From Rheinheimera sp. (GTDB lineage Bacteria > Pseudomonadota > Gammaproteobacteria > Enterobacterales > Alteromonadaceae), in NCBI GenBank assembly GCA_003543135.1, contig DPJG01000015.1, forward strand, positions 1 through 33,189: a stretch of DNA of 33,189 nt. Reading direction: 5' to 3'. Each line of letters starts with the position of its first letter. The stretch's first letter is position 1. Positions 21,881 to 31,287 of this stretch are shown here, piece after piece. The position numbers were made by a program, and so were the translations under genes. The notes beneath the pieces were generated by a model. That model did not search any database and was not told where the DNA came from. It was given only the letters and a program-made list of their open reading frames with translations.

Positions 21881-24169
21881 ATGCAACCTAACCAAGCCAG
21901 TTCAGCCGGCACGCAGACCGAACTTCAGTCGCTGTTGCCGAGCGGTGAACGCCGCGCCCGGTTACGCCGTTGGCGTAGTCTGAAAGATCAAATGTCCCGT
22001 TATGGCATCGCCTTTGCCGGTATCAGTGTGGTACTGGCATTTACCACTATTTTTGTGTACCTGTTCTCAGAGGTGGGGCCGATTTTTTCTTCGGCATCAA
22101 CTGAGCAGCAGCAGACTTATCAAAGCCCGGAACAAAACGCTATTTTTGCCAACCTGGAGCGTTATGGTGAAGTAGGGCTTGTGGCCAATAAAGCCGGTGA
22201 GTTGCAGTTTTTTAATGCACAAACCGGTGAGCCCGGGCAAAAACTGCAGCTGGCCTTGCCTGAAGGCGCCAGCATCACCAGTTTTTCCCGGGGTGAACCC
22301 CGCTCCGGCATTATTGCTTTTGGTTTATCCAATGGTCAGGTGCTGGTGGCCAAACACGAATACAACTTAAGTTACCCTAATGATAAAAGGCAGATAGTGC
22401 CTGTGGTGACTTATCCGCTGGGTGAAACACCTTTACAGCTGGACGCCAAACAACAGGCTATTTTATCGCTGGCGGTGCAGGAAGGTCCTTCAGGCACTGC
22501 TATTACTGCATTTACTGCCGATGGCCGTTTGTCTTATAACCTGTTTGAAGCCAAAACCGAGTTTTTAACCGGCGAAACGACCTTAGAACGCAGTGAATAC
22601 CAGCTGCCGGATGCGCCAAAGACAGTGTTAAAAATGCTGGTCGACACCACATTACAAAACCTGTTTGTGGCTGACACTCAGGGCAATATTCATTATTACG
22701 ATATCCGCGACCCGGCATCAGCCCGTTATGTAGAAGCCATCAGTGCGGTAAAAGCTGGTCAGCAGCTAACGGCACTGGAATTTTTGGTGGGCTCGGTGTC
22801 GCTGATCGCAGGTGGCAGTGACGGTTCTCTCAGTCAGTGGTTTTTAGTGCGTGATGAACACAACAACTTCCACTTAAAACATATCCGCGACTTTGAGCAA
22901 CATCCGGCAGCTATTGTGCAGATTGAACCTGAATATTCGCGCAAAGGTTTTATGGCCATTGATGCCAAAGGTTATCTGGGCATTCATTACGGCACCTCAG
23001 CCCGCACCCTGATGCTGGAACCTTTGGGTGAACAACTGCAACCTGCGCGTATTGCCATTTCACCAATCAACCAGAGTTTCCTGGCTTTTGATAAAAACGG
23101 CACAGTGCAGCATTTTGCACTGGACAATGCCCATCCGGAAGTCAGCTGGAAAGCGATGTGGAACGAAGTCTGGTATGAAGGTCGCGCTGAAAAAGACTAT
23201 ATCTGGCAGGCATCTTCAGGTTCTGATGAATTTGAAGCCAAAATGAGCCTGGTGCCTTTGGCGTCGGGCACCTTAAAAGCGGCATTTTTTGCCATGTTAT
23301 TTGCCACGCCGCTGGCTCTGATGGGCGCTTTATACACAGCGTATTTTATGGCGCCGGCATTAAGAGGCAAGGTCAAACCTACCATTGAAGTGATGGAAGC
23401 TTTGCCTACAGTGATCCTGGGCTTTTTAGCCGGCCTGTGGTTAGCGCCTTTTATTGAATCTTATTTAAGTGCAGTGTTCTCCATTTTACTGCTGCTGCCG
23501 CTGATGATGATTGCAACTGCTTATCTGTGGCGTTATGCCCCGGAAAAGCTGCGTTTTGCACTGGGGCATGGCTGGGAAGTGGTGGTGCTTATTCCGGTCA
23601 TCATGCTGCTGATTTACCTTTGTGTACAGGTAAGCCCGGTGATTGACCACATGTTTTTTGCCGGCAATTTACGTCAGTGGCTGACTGACAACGGCATTAC
23701 TTATGATCAGCGTAACGCTCTGGTGGTGGGCATTGCCATGGGCTTTGCGGTTATCCCCAATATCTTTTCGATTGCTGAAGATGCCATTTACAACGTACCA
23801 AAACACCTGACGCAGGGCTCATTGGCACTGGGTGCAACACCATGGCAAACCATGATGAATGTTGTGTTGCCAACAGCAAGCCCGGGCGTATTTGCCGCCG
23901 TGATGGTGGGTTTTGGCCGTGCCGTGGGCGAAACCATGATAGTTCTGATGGCGACAGGTAATAGCCCTATTGTGAACTTTAACCTGTTTGAAGGCATGCG
24001 CACTTTGTCGGCCAATATAGCGGTAGAACTACCGGAAACTGCAGTGGGTAGCACTCACTTTAGGGTGTTGTTCCTGGCTGCGCTGGTGCTGTTGGTCTTT
24101 ACCTTTATTTTTAATACTGTCGCCGAGCTGATTCGGCAGCGTTTACGTCAACGCTTCAGTAACCTGTAA
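21881..24169 (+). CDS. pstC: Phosphate ABC transporter permease PstC with periplasmic propeller-like insert
   Basis: Inner-membrane permease subunit, 762 aa, more than twice the E. coli length (319). A cytoplasmic N-terminus (about 1-40), a first membrane segment (about 42-65), then about 390 residues of periplasmic sequence with repeated strand patterns such as VANKAGELQFF, VADTQGNIHYYD and AGGSDGSLSQWF that look like a WD40-type propeller, then the standard permease (about 460-762) with the EALPTVILGFLAGLW and [21 protein letters not shown] coupling motifs. Start ATG 21881 has AAGTGGA about 10 bases upstream; the frame runs open to 21782 without a site. pstA follows after 15 bases. Confidence 0.93.
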   Translation: MQPNQASSAGTQTELQSLLPSGERRARLRRWRSLKDQMSRYGIAFAGISVVLAFTTIFVYLFSEVGPIFSSASTEQQQTYQSPEQNAIFANLERYGEVGLVANKAGELQFFNAQTGEPGQKLQLALPEGASITSFSRGEPRSGIIAFGLSNGQVLVAKHEYNLSYPNDKRQIVPVVTYPLGETPLQLDAKQQAILSLAVQEGPSGTAITAFTADGRLSYNLFEAKTEFLTGETTLERSEYQLPDAPKTVLKMLVDTTLQNLFVADTQGNIHYYDIRDPASARYVEAISAVKAGQQLTALEFLVGSVSLIAGGSDGSLSQWFLVRDEHNNFHLKHIRDFEQHPAAIVQIEPEYSRKGFMAIDAKGYLGIHYGTSARTLMLEPLGEQLQPARIAISPINQSFLAFDKNGTVQHFALDNAHPEVSWKAMWNEVWYEGRAEKDYIWQASSGSDEFEAKMSLVPLASGTLKAAFFAMLFATPLALMGALYTAYFMAPALRGKVKPTIEVMEALPTVILGFLAGLWLAPFIESYLSAVFSILLLLPLMMIATAYLWRYAPEKLRFALGHGWEVVVLIPVIMLLIYLCVQVSPVIDHMFFAGNLRQWLTDNGITYDQRNALVVGIAMGFAVIPNIFSIAEDAIYNVPKHLTQGSLALGATPWQTMMNVVLPTASPGVFAAVMVGFGRAVGETMIVLMATGNSPIVNFNLFEGMRTLSANIAVELPETAVGSTHFRVLFLAALVLLVFTFIFNTVAELIRQRLRQRFSNL

Positions 24170-24184
24170 GTTGGAGTCATAGTG

Positions 24185-25846
24185 ATGAAAGCGTGGTTTA
24201 GAACAGGAACGCCGTGGATTTGGTTAAATGCCGGTGCTATTGCCCTGAGTCTGGTGATGGTACTTGGTGTGCTGGGCCTGATCACTGTGCAGGGTGCCAG
24301 TCATTTTTGGCCGGCCGATTTGCAGCAGGTCAAACTGACCAAAGCTGATGGCAGCACACAGATGATTCTGGCTGAGCTGGTCAGAACTGAAGAAGTCAGT
24401 GCCACTGTGTTGAAAGATTCAGGCATTAAGCTTGAAACCCAGGCAGAGTTTTATCAGCGCCATTTGTTAAAAATGGGTAACCGGGATTTATACGGCCGTG
24501 ACTTTAGCTGGTTTCTGCAGCCGCAGTTATCAGACTGGTCACAACCAGAAAATGCCATTGTGATTGAGCGGCGCGAGTGGGGTAACTTTTATGGTTTCCC
24601 ACTGCGGTTGTTGCAGGAGGGGCAGGTTGTGGCAGAAGGCGACAAATTGTTGACTGAGCTGCAGCAACGTATTGCCCGCGCCAATGAAATTTACCAGCAA
24701 ATTGCCCTGATTGAAAAAGGCGATATCGGCCGTATCAACAAAAAGCTGGAAGCCTTGCGGCTGACAGAAAGGAAACTGCAGCTCGCACAGGCCGATGCAG
24801 CAACTTTGCAGGCACACAAGGCCGAAGCTTTAACAGAAAAAGCGGCGCTTGATGCTGAATACGCTGCGCTGCAACAACAATTAGAGCAGCTGTACGCCGC
24901 AACCAAAAGAGACGTTTTGTTGGTGCAAAGTGCCGAAGGTAAAGAGCTGGAAATTAGCCTTGGTAACATAGTCCATGCGCATTTCCCGAATGCCATGAGC
25001 ACCACAGACAAACTGCAGCACTATGTTGCTGCAATCTGGAATTTCCTCAGTGACGAACCGAGGGAAGCCAACACTGAAGGTGGGATTTTCCCGGCGATTT
25101 TTGGCACCGTCACTATGGTGATCCTGATGTCGATTATCGTTACACCTTTTGGTGTGCTGGCGGCTATTTATCTGCGTGAATATGCCAAAGATGGTCCGCT
25201 GCTGCGGGTGATCCGGATTTCGGTCTACAACCTGGCCGGTGTTCCTTCGATAGTGTATGGCGTATTTGGTCTGGGCTTTTTTGTCTACATTATGGGCGGC
25301 AGTATTGATGCGCTGTTTTATCCGGAGTCTTTACCTTCGCCAACTTTTGGTACCCCGGGTTTATTCTGGGCATCTTTGACCCTGGCGTTATTAACTTTGC
25401 CCGTGGTGATTGTATCGACCGAAGAAGGTTTGTCACGTATTCCAAGCACCATCCGGATGGGCAGTCTGGCGTTGGGCGCGACCAAGTCTGAAACTTTATG
25501 GAAAGTGGTGGTTCCGCTGGCAACGCCGGCCATGATGACTGGTTTGATCCTGGCCATTGCCCGCGCTGCCGGTGAAGTGGCACCGCTGATGCTGGTTGGG
25601 GTGGTGAAACTGGCGCCAACTTTACCTGTGGACGGTAATTTTCCCTTTGTGCATTTAGATCAAAAAATCATGCACTTAGGCTTCCATGTTTATGATGTGG
25701 GTTTCCAGAGTCCGAACGTTGAAGCGTCACGGCCGCTGCTTTATGCCACAGCATTGGTGTTGGTGATCCTGATTATGGTGCTGAACCTGGCCGCCATTCA
25801 GTTGCGCAACAGGCTGCGGGAAAAATACCGTAGTGAATCAGACTAA
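24185..25846 (+). CDS. pstA: Phosphate ABC transporter permease PstA with coiled-coil insert
   Basis: Partner permease of PstC, 553 aa against 296 in E. coli. First membrane segment about 10-34, then a long periplasmic region. About 160-240 is an Ala/Leu/Glu-rich heptad pattern without Pro or Gly, strongly suggesting a coiled coil. The permease domain spans about 300-553 with [22 protein letters not shown] and [14 protein letters not shown], the ATPase-coupling region. GGAG at 24173-24176 suits ATG 24185 (eight bases) better than the GTG at 24182. Between pstC and pstB in one operon; its stop overlaps nothing, and pstB starts 73 bases later. Confidence 0.93.
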   Translation: MKAWFRTGTPWIWLNAGAIALSLVMVLGVLGLITVQGASHFWPADLQQVKLTKADGSTQMILAELVRTEEVSATVLKDSGIKLETQAEFYQRHLLKMGNRDLYGRDFSWFLQPQLSDWSQPENAIVIERREWGNFYGFPLRLLQEGQVVAEGDKLLTELQQRIARANEIYQQIALIEKGDIGRINKKLEALRLTERKLQLAQADAATLQAHKAEALTEKAALDAEYAALQQQLEQLYAATKRDVLLVQSAEGKELEISLGNIVHAHFPNAMSTTDKLQHYVAAIWNFLSDEPREANTEGGIFPAIFGTVTMVILMSIIVTPFGVLAAIYLREYAKDGPLLRVIRISVYNLAGVPSIVYGVFGLGFFVYIMGGSIDALFYPESLPSPTFGTPGLFWASLTLALLTLPVVIVSTEEGLSRIPSTIRMGSLALGATKSETLWKVVVPLATPAMMTGLILAIARAAGEVAPLMLVGVVKLAPTLPVDGNFPFVHLDQKIMHLGFHVYDVGFQSPNVEASRPLLYATALVLVILIMVLNLAAIQLRNRLREKYRSESD

Positions 25847-25919
25847 ACAGAACACAGAGCAAGGGCAAAACTCTGGTTTTGCCTGCAAGAACAAATTTTG
25901 CAGTAATGAGAGACGAATC

Positions 25920-26726
25920 ATGACCCAACAGCAAACGATATTAAATGATGCCGAACTGAACCTGGCGGATGAGAAAATTAAATTAGAAGTCAACGATTTA
26001 CGCTTGTACTACGGCGATTCGCTTGCACTGAAAAACATTAACCTGCGTATTCCGGAAAAACGCGTGACGGCTTTTATCGGCCCCTCAGGCTGTGGTAAAT
26101 CCACCTTGTTGCGTTGTTTTAACCGCATGAACGACCTGGTGGATATTTGCCGGATCGAAGGCAAAATTCTGATGGATGGCCAGAATATTTATGACAAAAA
26201 AGTGGACGTGGCTGAGCTGCGCCGTCAGGTCGGTATGGTGTTTCAAAAACCAAACCCATTCCCGAAAACCATTTATGAAAACGTGGCTTATGGCCTGCGC
26301 CTGCAAGGGGTGAAAGATCGCCGCGTGTTGGATGAAGTGGTGGAAAACTCACTGAAAGGCGCTGCACTCTGGAACGAAGTGAAAGACCGTCTGCATGACA
26401 ACGCTTTTGGTTTGTCCGGTGGTCAGCAGCAGCGTCTGGTGATTGCCCGCGCTATTGCCATTGAGCCTGAAGTGTTATTGCTGGACGAACCGGCTTCTGC
26501 ACTGGACCCTATTTCGACGTTAAAAATTGAAGAGCTGATTTATGAGCTCAAGGACAAATACACCATAGTCATTGTGACCCACAACATGCAGCAGGCGGCC
26601 CGTGTGTCTGACTATACTGCCTTTATGTATATGGGCGATTTAATTGAGTTTGACGCCACCAACAAGATGTTTACCAATCCATCGCAACAGCAGACTGAAG
26701 ATTACATCACAGGTCGTTTTGGTTAA
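25920..26726 (+). CDS. pstB: Phosphate ABC transporter ATP-binding protein PstB
   Basis: ATPase that drives PstCA, 268 aa (E. coli 257). Walker [10 protein letters not shown] at 54-62, Q-loop [12 protein letters not shown], signature LSGGQQQRL, Walker [14 protein letters not shown], and switch His in VTHNMQQA. These are typical PstB motifs, as is the RMND segment after Walker A. Start ATG 25920 lies behind a modest GAGAG site; an in-frame upstream GTG at 25833 would add a leader of 29 Asn/Gln/Lys/Cys-rich residues not seen in the family. phoU follows after about 32 bases. Confidence 0.97.
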   Translation: MTQQQTILNDAELNLADEKIKLEVNDLRLYYGDSLALKNINLRIPEKRVTAFIGPSGCGKSTLLRCFNRMNDLVDICRIEGKILMDGQNIYDKKVDVAELRRQVGMVFQKPNPFPKTIYENVAYGLRLQGVKDRRVLDEVVENSLKGAALWNEVKDRLHDNAFGLSGGQQQRLVIARAIAIEPEVLLLDEPASALDPISTLKIEELIYELKDKYTIVIVTHNMQQAARVSDYTAFMYMGDLIEFDATNKMFTNPSQQQTEDYITGRFG

Positions 26727-26758
26727 GCGCTTAGGGCTTTAATAAAGAGGAATTGATG

Positions 26759-27469
26759 ATGGATAAGCTGAATCTGACAAAACACATTTCCAGCCAGTTT
26801 AATGAAGAAATTGAACAAATCCGCAACCACGTCATGGCGATGGGTGGTTTGATTGAACAGCAACTGTCGGATGCGTTAACCGCTATTGCCCAAAACAACG
26901 CAGAGCTGGCGCAGCAAGTGATTGCGACTGATTTAAAAGTGAATGAGTGGGAGATCCGCATTGACGGTGAATGCACCCGTATTATTGCCAAACGCCAGCC
27001 GGCAGCCAGCGATTTACGGCTGATTATGGCCATTATCAAAGCCATTTCCGACTTAGAACGCATTGGTGATGAAGCCGAGCGTATTGCCAAAGTGGCGCTT
27101 GAATCATTTTCCAGTGCACAACAGGATTTACTGGTCAATCTGGAAAACATGGGCCGCCATGTTGCGCAGATGTTACATGACGTATTGGACGCTTTTGCCC
27201 GGATGGACGTGGAAGCTGCGCTTGCCGTATATAAAGAAGATAAAAAAGTCGACCGTGAATATGAAGCCATCACCCGTCAGCTGATGACTTATATGATGGA
27301 AGACCCGCGTTCTATTCCAAAAATCATGAATGTGCTCTGGTCGGCCCGCTCGCTGGAGCGTATCGGTGATCGCTGTAAAAACGTGGCTGAATACGTGATT
27401 TCTTTTGTTAAAGGCAAAGATGTGCGGCACAGCGACGAAGATAGTCTGGAGCAAAATGCCCGCAGCTGA
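26759..27469 (+). CDS. phoU: Phosphate signalling regulator PhoU
   Basis: Cytoplasmic regulator connecting PstSCAB to PhoR; it holds the Pho system off when phosphate is abundant. 236 aa, two three-helix repeats (about 8-115 and 120-225), each with the metal-binding [12 protein letters not shown] and [13 protein letters not shown] motifs (Glu/Asp triads). Start ATG 26759 chosen because AGAGG lies eight bases upstream and the protein then begins [14 protein letters not shown] like E. coli PhoU; ATG 26756 is directly before. Last gene of the pstCAB-phoU operon. Confidence 0.97.
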   Translation: MDKLNLTKHISSQFNEEIEQIRNHVMAMGGLIEQQLSDALTAIAQNNAELAQQVIATDLKVNEWEIRIDGECTRIIAKRQPAASDLRLIMAIIKAISDLERIGDEAERIAKVALESFSSAQQDLLVNLENMGRHVAQMLHDVLDAFARMDVEAALAVYKEDKKVDREYEAITRQLMTYMMEDPRSIPKIMNVLWSARSLERIGDRCKNVAEYVISFVKGKDVRHSDEDSLEQNARS

Positions 27470-27511
27470 TCATAATCTCTGTAGCTCAGCAAGGCGTTAA
27501 AAAAACAAAAA

Positions 27512-27533
27512 GATAGCGCCTTGTGGCGCTATC
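27512..27533. other. Perfect stem-loop between phoU and the pit pair, T run only on the - strand
   Basis: GATAGCGCC, loop TTGT, GGCGCTATC: a perfect 9-bp stem. On the + strand it is followed by AGAAAAATAA, without a T run; on the - strand it is followed by TTTTTGTTTTTTT. It therefore looks like a terminator for leftward transcription, though no - strand gene reaches it. Confidence 0.75.
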
Positions 27534-27553
27534 AGAAAAATAACCGGCAATGC

Positions 27554-27593
27554 AGCCAGTTCTGACTAAAATTCAGGCTGGCTTTTGTATTTT
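27554..27593 (+). terminator. Probable terminator of the pstCAB-phoU operon
   Basis: AGCCAG (27554-27559) and CTGGCT (27578-27583), extended by TGA/TCA pairing inside, are followed by TTTTGTATTTT. About 85 bases after the phoU stop. Confidence 0.7.
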
Positions 27594-27630
27594 CAGCGCA
27601 GAATTCGTTTTTATTCAGCACCTGATGCAG

Positions 27631-27636
27631 TACAAT
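27631..27636 (+). promoter_or_regulatory. Possible -10 of the DUF47-pitA operon
   Basis: TACAAT lies 45 bases before the DUF47 ATG. The region 17 bases upstream is T-rich but a poor -35. No Pho box is seen, consistent with a Pho-independent low-affinity system. Confidence 0.4.
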
Positions 27637-27680
27637 GCGCGCCGACTTTCGTCCATTTAAAAAAACCAAGAGGCACACTT

Positions 27681-28355
27681 ATGCCAAGTGCATTTTTAGC
27701 TGTTTTTGCTAAATCACCGATCAAACCGATCGAAGAGCATATTCGCAAAGTATTAACAGCCAGCGAGCAGTTATTACCATTTTTCGCTGCTGTATATAAC
27801 AAAGACTGGGATAAAGCAGCGGAAGTCAGGAAGACGATAGTGGCGCTGGAAAAAGACGCCGACAAATTAAAACGAGATATCCGTATTCACTTACCCCGAG
27901 GTTTGTTTTTGCCTGTGGACCGCACCGACATTCTGGAGCTGGTGTCACAACAAGACAAAATCGCGAACAAAGCCAAAGACATCACAGGCCGGGTATTAGG
28001 CCGTGAGCTGGAAATTCCGGCGCCAATTCAGGCCGAATTTCACGCTTATCTGCAACGTTGTGTCGATGCGGTGGCGTTGGCTTGTGATGCTATTAACGAG
28101 TTAGACGAACTGCTGGAAACCGGTTTCCGTGGCCGTGAAGTGGATCTGGTGATCAAGATGGTCGAAAAAATCGACGAGATTGAACACGACACAGATCAAA
28201 TGCAAGTGAGCCTGCGTAAGTTTGTCCGCAAAGCAGAAACTGAGTTAAATCCAGTTGATGTGATGTTCCTGTACCGCACGCTGGAGTGGGTAGGCGACTT
28301 AGCCGACACTGCACTGCGCGTGGGTTCGCGTCTTGAAATCATGTTAGCTCGTTAA
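27681..28355 (+). CDS. DUF47 (TIGR00153) PhoU-like Pit accessory protein
   Basis: A 224-aa all-helical cytoplasmic protein of the DUF47/UPF0111 family, related to PhoU and usually encoded before pit-type phosphate transporters, whose activity it is believed to modulate. Visible: an N-terminal FAKSPIKPIEEH segment and the helices with LPRGLFLPVDRTDILELVSQQDKIAN (first half of the metal-binding bundle) and EWVGDLADTALRVGSRLEIML at the C-terminus, the counterpart of the PhoU E-x-x-x-D motif. Start ATG 27681 has AGAGG about 8 bases upstream; the frame is open farther but with no site. pitA follows after 19 bases. Confidence 0.93.
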   Translation: MPSAFLAVFAKSPIKPIEEHIRKVLTASEQLLPFFAAVYNKDWDKAAEVRKTIVALEKDADKLKRDIRIHLPRGLFLPVDRTDILELVSQQDKIANKAKDITGRVLGRELEIPAPIQAEFHAYLQRCVDAVALACDAINELDELLETGFRGREVDLVIKMVEKIDEIEHDTDQMQVSLRKFVRKAETELNPVDVMFLYRTLEWVGDLADTALRVGSRLEIMLAR

Positions 28356-28374
28356 TTCTCAGGGTAGTTAAATC

Positions 28375-29646
28375 ATGGAATTATTGTCTCAATACGGCTT
28401 TTATTTGCTGGTTGCCGCCGCTTTGTTCGGCTTTTTTATGGCTTATGGTGTAGGTGCAAATGATGTTGCCAACGCCATGGGTACTTCAGTAGGTTCAAAA
28501 GCCTTAACCTTAAAGCAAGCCTTAATTGTGGCTGCAGTATTTGAAGCTGCCGGTGCCTGGTTAGCCGGTGGTGAAGTTACTTCCACCATCCGCAGTGGCA
28601 TTGTTGATGCAGCCGCTTTTGCGCCAGTGCCTGAACTTTTGGTGTACGGCATGATAGCGTCGTTATTGGCTGCCGGCACCTGGTTATTGGTGGCTTCTTA
28701 TTTTGGCTGGCCTGTATCGACCACTCACTCTATTGTTGGTGCCATTATAGGTTTTGCCTCAGTAGGCGTGGGCATGGAATATGTGCACTGGGATGAAGTG
28801 GGCGGTATTGTTGGCAGCTGGGTGGTAACCCCTGTGCTGTCAGGTATCCTGGCTTATTTGATCTTTATGAGTGCACAAAAGCTGATTTTTGATACTGAAA
28901 ACCCATTGGCCAATGCCAAAAAATATGTGCCTTTTTACATGTTTTTTGCCGCTTTTATTATGGCTTATGTGACAGTTTCAAAAGGTCTGAAACATGTTGG
29001 TCTTAAATTCAGCACTGCTGAGGGGATCTGGTTATGTTTGGCGATCGCAGTCACTGTTGCTGTGATTGGTAAAATTGCCATTAGCCGGCTCAAGATTGAT
29101 CCGGATGCCGATAAAGAAATGCACTTTACCAATGTGGAAAAAATCTTTGGTATTCTGATGATTTTCACTGCCTGTTGTATGGCCTTTGCCCACGGTTCAA
29201 ATGACGTTGCCAATGCGATTGGCCCTCTGGCTGCGGTAGTGGGTATTATCCAGTCTGGTGGTCAAATACTGGATAAAGTTGCGCTGGATTGGTGGATTTT
29301 ACCTTTAGGTGCTGTGGGTATTGTGATTGGTTTGGCGACTCTGGGTGCCAAAGTGATTCAGACCATTGGTGAAAATATCACCCACTTAACTCCAAGCCGT
29401 GGTTTTGCGGCTGAAATAGCAGCGGCAAGTACTGTGGTGATTTCATCTGGTTTAGGTTTACCTATTTCCACCACTCAGACCCTGGTTGGTGCTGTATTAG
29501 GTGTAGGTTTAGCTCGTGGTATCGCTGCATTAAATTTAGGTGTGATCCGTAACATCTTTATTTCGTGGGTCGTCACTTTACCAGTGGGTGCTTTCCTGTC
29601 CATCGTATTCTTCTATGCCATCAAAGGTATTATGGGTTCGCTCTAA
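28375..29646 (+). CDS. pitA: Low-affinity inorganic phosphate transporter, Pit family
   Basis: Inner-membrane secondary transporter that imports metal-phosphate complexes with protons or sodium; 423 aa. It has about ten membrane segments in two inverted repeats, each with the Pit signature: GANDVANAMGTSVGSKALT near residues 27-45 and GSNDVANAIGPLAAVVG near 276-292. A hydrophilic loop at about 165-255 is shorter than in E. coli PitA (499 aa), giving the shorter Pit class that goes with DUF47 proteins. Followed by a strong terminator. Confidence 0.94.
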   Translation: MELLSQYGFYLLVAAALFGFFMAYGVGANDVANAMGTSVGSKALTLKQALIVAAVFEAAGAWLAGGEVTSTIRSGIVDAAAFAPVPELLVYGMIASLLAAGTWLLVASYFGWPVSTTHSIVGAIIGFASVGVGMEYVHWDEVGGIVGSWVVTPVLSGILAYLIFMSAQKLIFDTENPLANAKKYVPFYMFFAAFIMAYVTVSKGLKHVGLKFSTAEGIWLCLAIAVTVAVIGKIAISRLKIDPDADKEMHFTNVEKIFGILMIFTACCMAFAHGSNDVANAIGPLAAVVGIIQSGGQILDKVALDWWILPLGAVGIVIGLATLGAKVIQTIGENITHLTPSRGFAAEIAAASTVVISSGLGLPISTTQTLVGAVLGVGLARGIAALNLGVIRNIFISWVVTLPVGAFLSIVFFYAIKGIMGSL

Positions 29647-29663
29647 GCTTTTGAAAAAGAATA

Positions 29664-29688
29664 AAAACCCGCTGCGGCGGGTTTTTTT
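29664..29688 (+). terminator. Intrinsic terminator after pitA
   Basis: AAAAACCCGC, loop TGCG, GCGGGTTTTTTT. A compact GC stem with a long T run, 18 bases after the stop. Confidence 0.95.
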
Positions 29689-29838
29689 ATTGCTGAAAAG
29701 TGCTGCCATTGTGTTGCCGCCTGCTGCAGTTTTGTTTGCTTTAGCAAAATCTTAATTTTCACTTGCTGCGTTAGCGCTTATCCACTAGCATCAATTCATC
29801 GTAATTACAGGTAAAAATCTTTCTTTTTAACGGATTTA

Positions 29839-30756
29839 ATGATGAAACGATTACCCAGTATTAAACAACTGCAATACCTGCTGGCTTTACATGAACATCA
29901 GCATTTTGGTCGTGCAGCCGACGCCTGTTATATCGGGCAATCTACCTTAAGTGCTGCCATCGCCAATCTGGAAGAGACGATGAATGCGCAGTTGCTGGAA
30001 CGCGACCATAAAACCTTTATTTTTACCCCGCTGGGTGAGGATGTGGTGCGTCAGGCACGTTATATCATTGAGCAGTGTGAAGAGCTGACCGATTTTGCCC
30101 GCCACCAGGGCAAACCTATGACTGGCCCTTTCCGCTTGGGTTGTATCCCAACCATTGCACCTTTTGTGCTGAGTGAAGTGATGGCGCTGTGCCGTGAGCG
30201 TTATCCGGAATTACAGCTGTTGCTGCGGGAAGACACCTCAGATAATTCGCTGCATGCCTTAGCTGAGGGTAGGCTGGATATGGTGCTGTTGGCATTGCCT
30301 TATGAAACCGGCGCTTTGCACACTGAAGTGTTGGCTCAGGATGCATTTAAGCTGGTACTGCATAAAGACTGGCTGGACAGAGGTTTTCAGAACGATATCA
30401 GCCAGTGGCCGGATGAAAGTATTTTTTTACTGGAACGGGAACACTGCCTGACCAATCATGCGGTAAAAGCCTGTGAGCTGGAAGACTCGCGCAAAGTGAA
30501 TCCGTTTTTTGCCACCAGTCTGCATACCTTAACCCAGATGGTAAACAACAAACTGGGCGTGACCTTTATGCCCCAAATGGCCATTAACAGCGGTTTGCTG
30601 GATGGCACTGAACTGGTTAGTCAAAGCCCGGCGACGGCCGGTGCTTACCGCGATATAGGTGTAGCCTGGCGGCCTACGTCTACCAAAGCCCGCAGTTACC
30701 GTATGATGGCTACACTGATTGCCGAAGTGCTGCAGAAAAAATGTGCTGTGCGTTAG
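29839..30756 (+). CDS. oxyR: Hydrogen peroxide-responsive LysR-type regulator OxyR
   Basis: LysR-type activator of peroxide defence, 305 aa as in E. coli OxyR. The N-terminal winged helix reads LPSIKQLQYLLALHEHQHFGRAAD and AIANLEE. The redox pair C203 and C212 (EHCLTNHAVKAC) has the same spacing as E. coli C199 and C208, the disulfide that switches the protein on. The C-terminal region follows the family (VNNKLGVTFMPQMAINSGLL). Two adjacent ATGs, 29839 and 29842; the ribosome site is weak (CGGA). Neighbour genes katG, ahpC or recG usually seen near oxyR are absent here. Confidence 0.94.
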   Translation: MMKRLPSIKQLQYLLALHEHQHFGRAADACYIGQSTLSAAIANLEETMNAQLLERDHKTFIFTPLGEDVVRQARYIIEQCEELTDFARHQGKPMTGPFRLGCIPTIAPFVLSEVMALCRERYPELQLLLREDTSDNSLHALAEGRLDMVLLALPYETGALHTEVLAQDAFKLVLHKDWLDRGFQNDISQWPDESIFLLEREHCLTNHAVKACELEDSRKVNPFFATSLHTLTQMVNNKLGVTFMPQMAINSGLLDGTELVSQSPATAGAYRDIGVAWRPTSTKARSYRMMATLIAEVLQKKCAVR

Positions 30757-30787
30757 ATCTGACGGCTGAAACTCTGTCCATCACAAC

Positions 30788-30815
30788 AAAAACCAGCACC
30801 ATAATGCTGGTTTTT
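30788..30815. terminator. Bidirectional terminator between oxyR and the small membrane protein gene
   Basis: AAAACCAGCA, loop CCATAA, TGCTGGTTTT with A and T runs on the flanks. Serves oxyR on the + strand and the convergent 74-aa gene on the - strand. Confidence 0.9.
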
Positions 30816-30833
30816 GCTTTAACGGGCTGAGCT

Positions 30834-31058
30834 TCAGGGACGTTGCCGGTGTTTACTAAAATACACCTGATGCAGATGGGCATTTTTATCTGGCAGCAGA
30901 TACAACAATAACAATGAAAAGAAGTTGAGCAGTGGAACCAGGCCAAGTAAAGCAAAGAGCCAGGGCGGGTAACCTTTTTCCAGTGCCAGCTGATGACAAT
31001 ACCAGCTTAAAATTAACAAACTGCAGCCAAATAACCACAGCGTAAACCAAAGTTCCAT
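30834..31058 (-). CDS. Small membrane protein with two hydrophobic helices (74 aa)
   Basis: No family recognised. Two hydrophobic segments, about 3-20 and 32-55, with a short loop (HQLALEKGYPPWL) and a basic His/Lys/Arg-rich C-terminus (about 57-74), which should lie in the cytoplasm. Strong support for being real: AAGGAG six bases before the ATG on the - strand, and a terminator just beyond the stop. The PPWLFALLGLVPLLNFF segment is like small phospholipase-D-nuclease N-terminal-type membrane domains, but this is loose. Convergent with oxyR. Confidence 0.75.
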   Translation of the reverse strand: MELWFTLWLFGCSLLILSWYCHQLALEKGYPPWLFALLGLVPLLNFFSLLLLYLLPDKNAHLHQVYFSKHRQRP

Positions 31059-31216
31059 TTATGCTCCTTATTTCGGCGTCCTGCCGTATTTTTCAATGCC
31101 GCAATTATAGTCAGGCTTTATCTGTGCGAAAAATAAAAATAACAAAAATTAATCATTTAGCTATTTATCTTGATGTTGAACCTGATTTTGCAACAGGTTG
31201 TTACGGCACTGTTGGT

Positions 31217-31245
31217 TTGAGTTCAGCGGCAAAGCTCAGTACAAT
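31217..31245 (+). promoter_or_regulatory. Sigma-70 promoter of queA
   Basis: TTGAGT (31217-31222), 17-base spacer, TACAAT (31240-31245), about 40 bases before the queA ATG. A good housekeeping promoter by eye. Confidence 0.75.
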
Positions 31246-31287
31246 GGCGCCCCTTTTTTTAGTTTGTCAGTAAAGCGGACTAACCCC

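Noticed and set aside
24539-25011. Antisense frames opposite pstA
   Set aside because: They lie opposite the coiled-coil segment, where Ala/Leu/Glu-rich codons keep the reverse frames open; no starts with ribosome sites.
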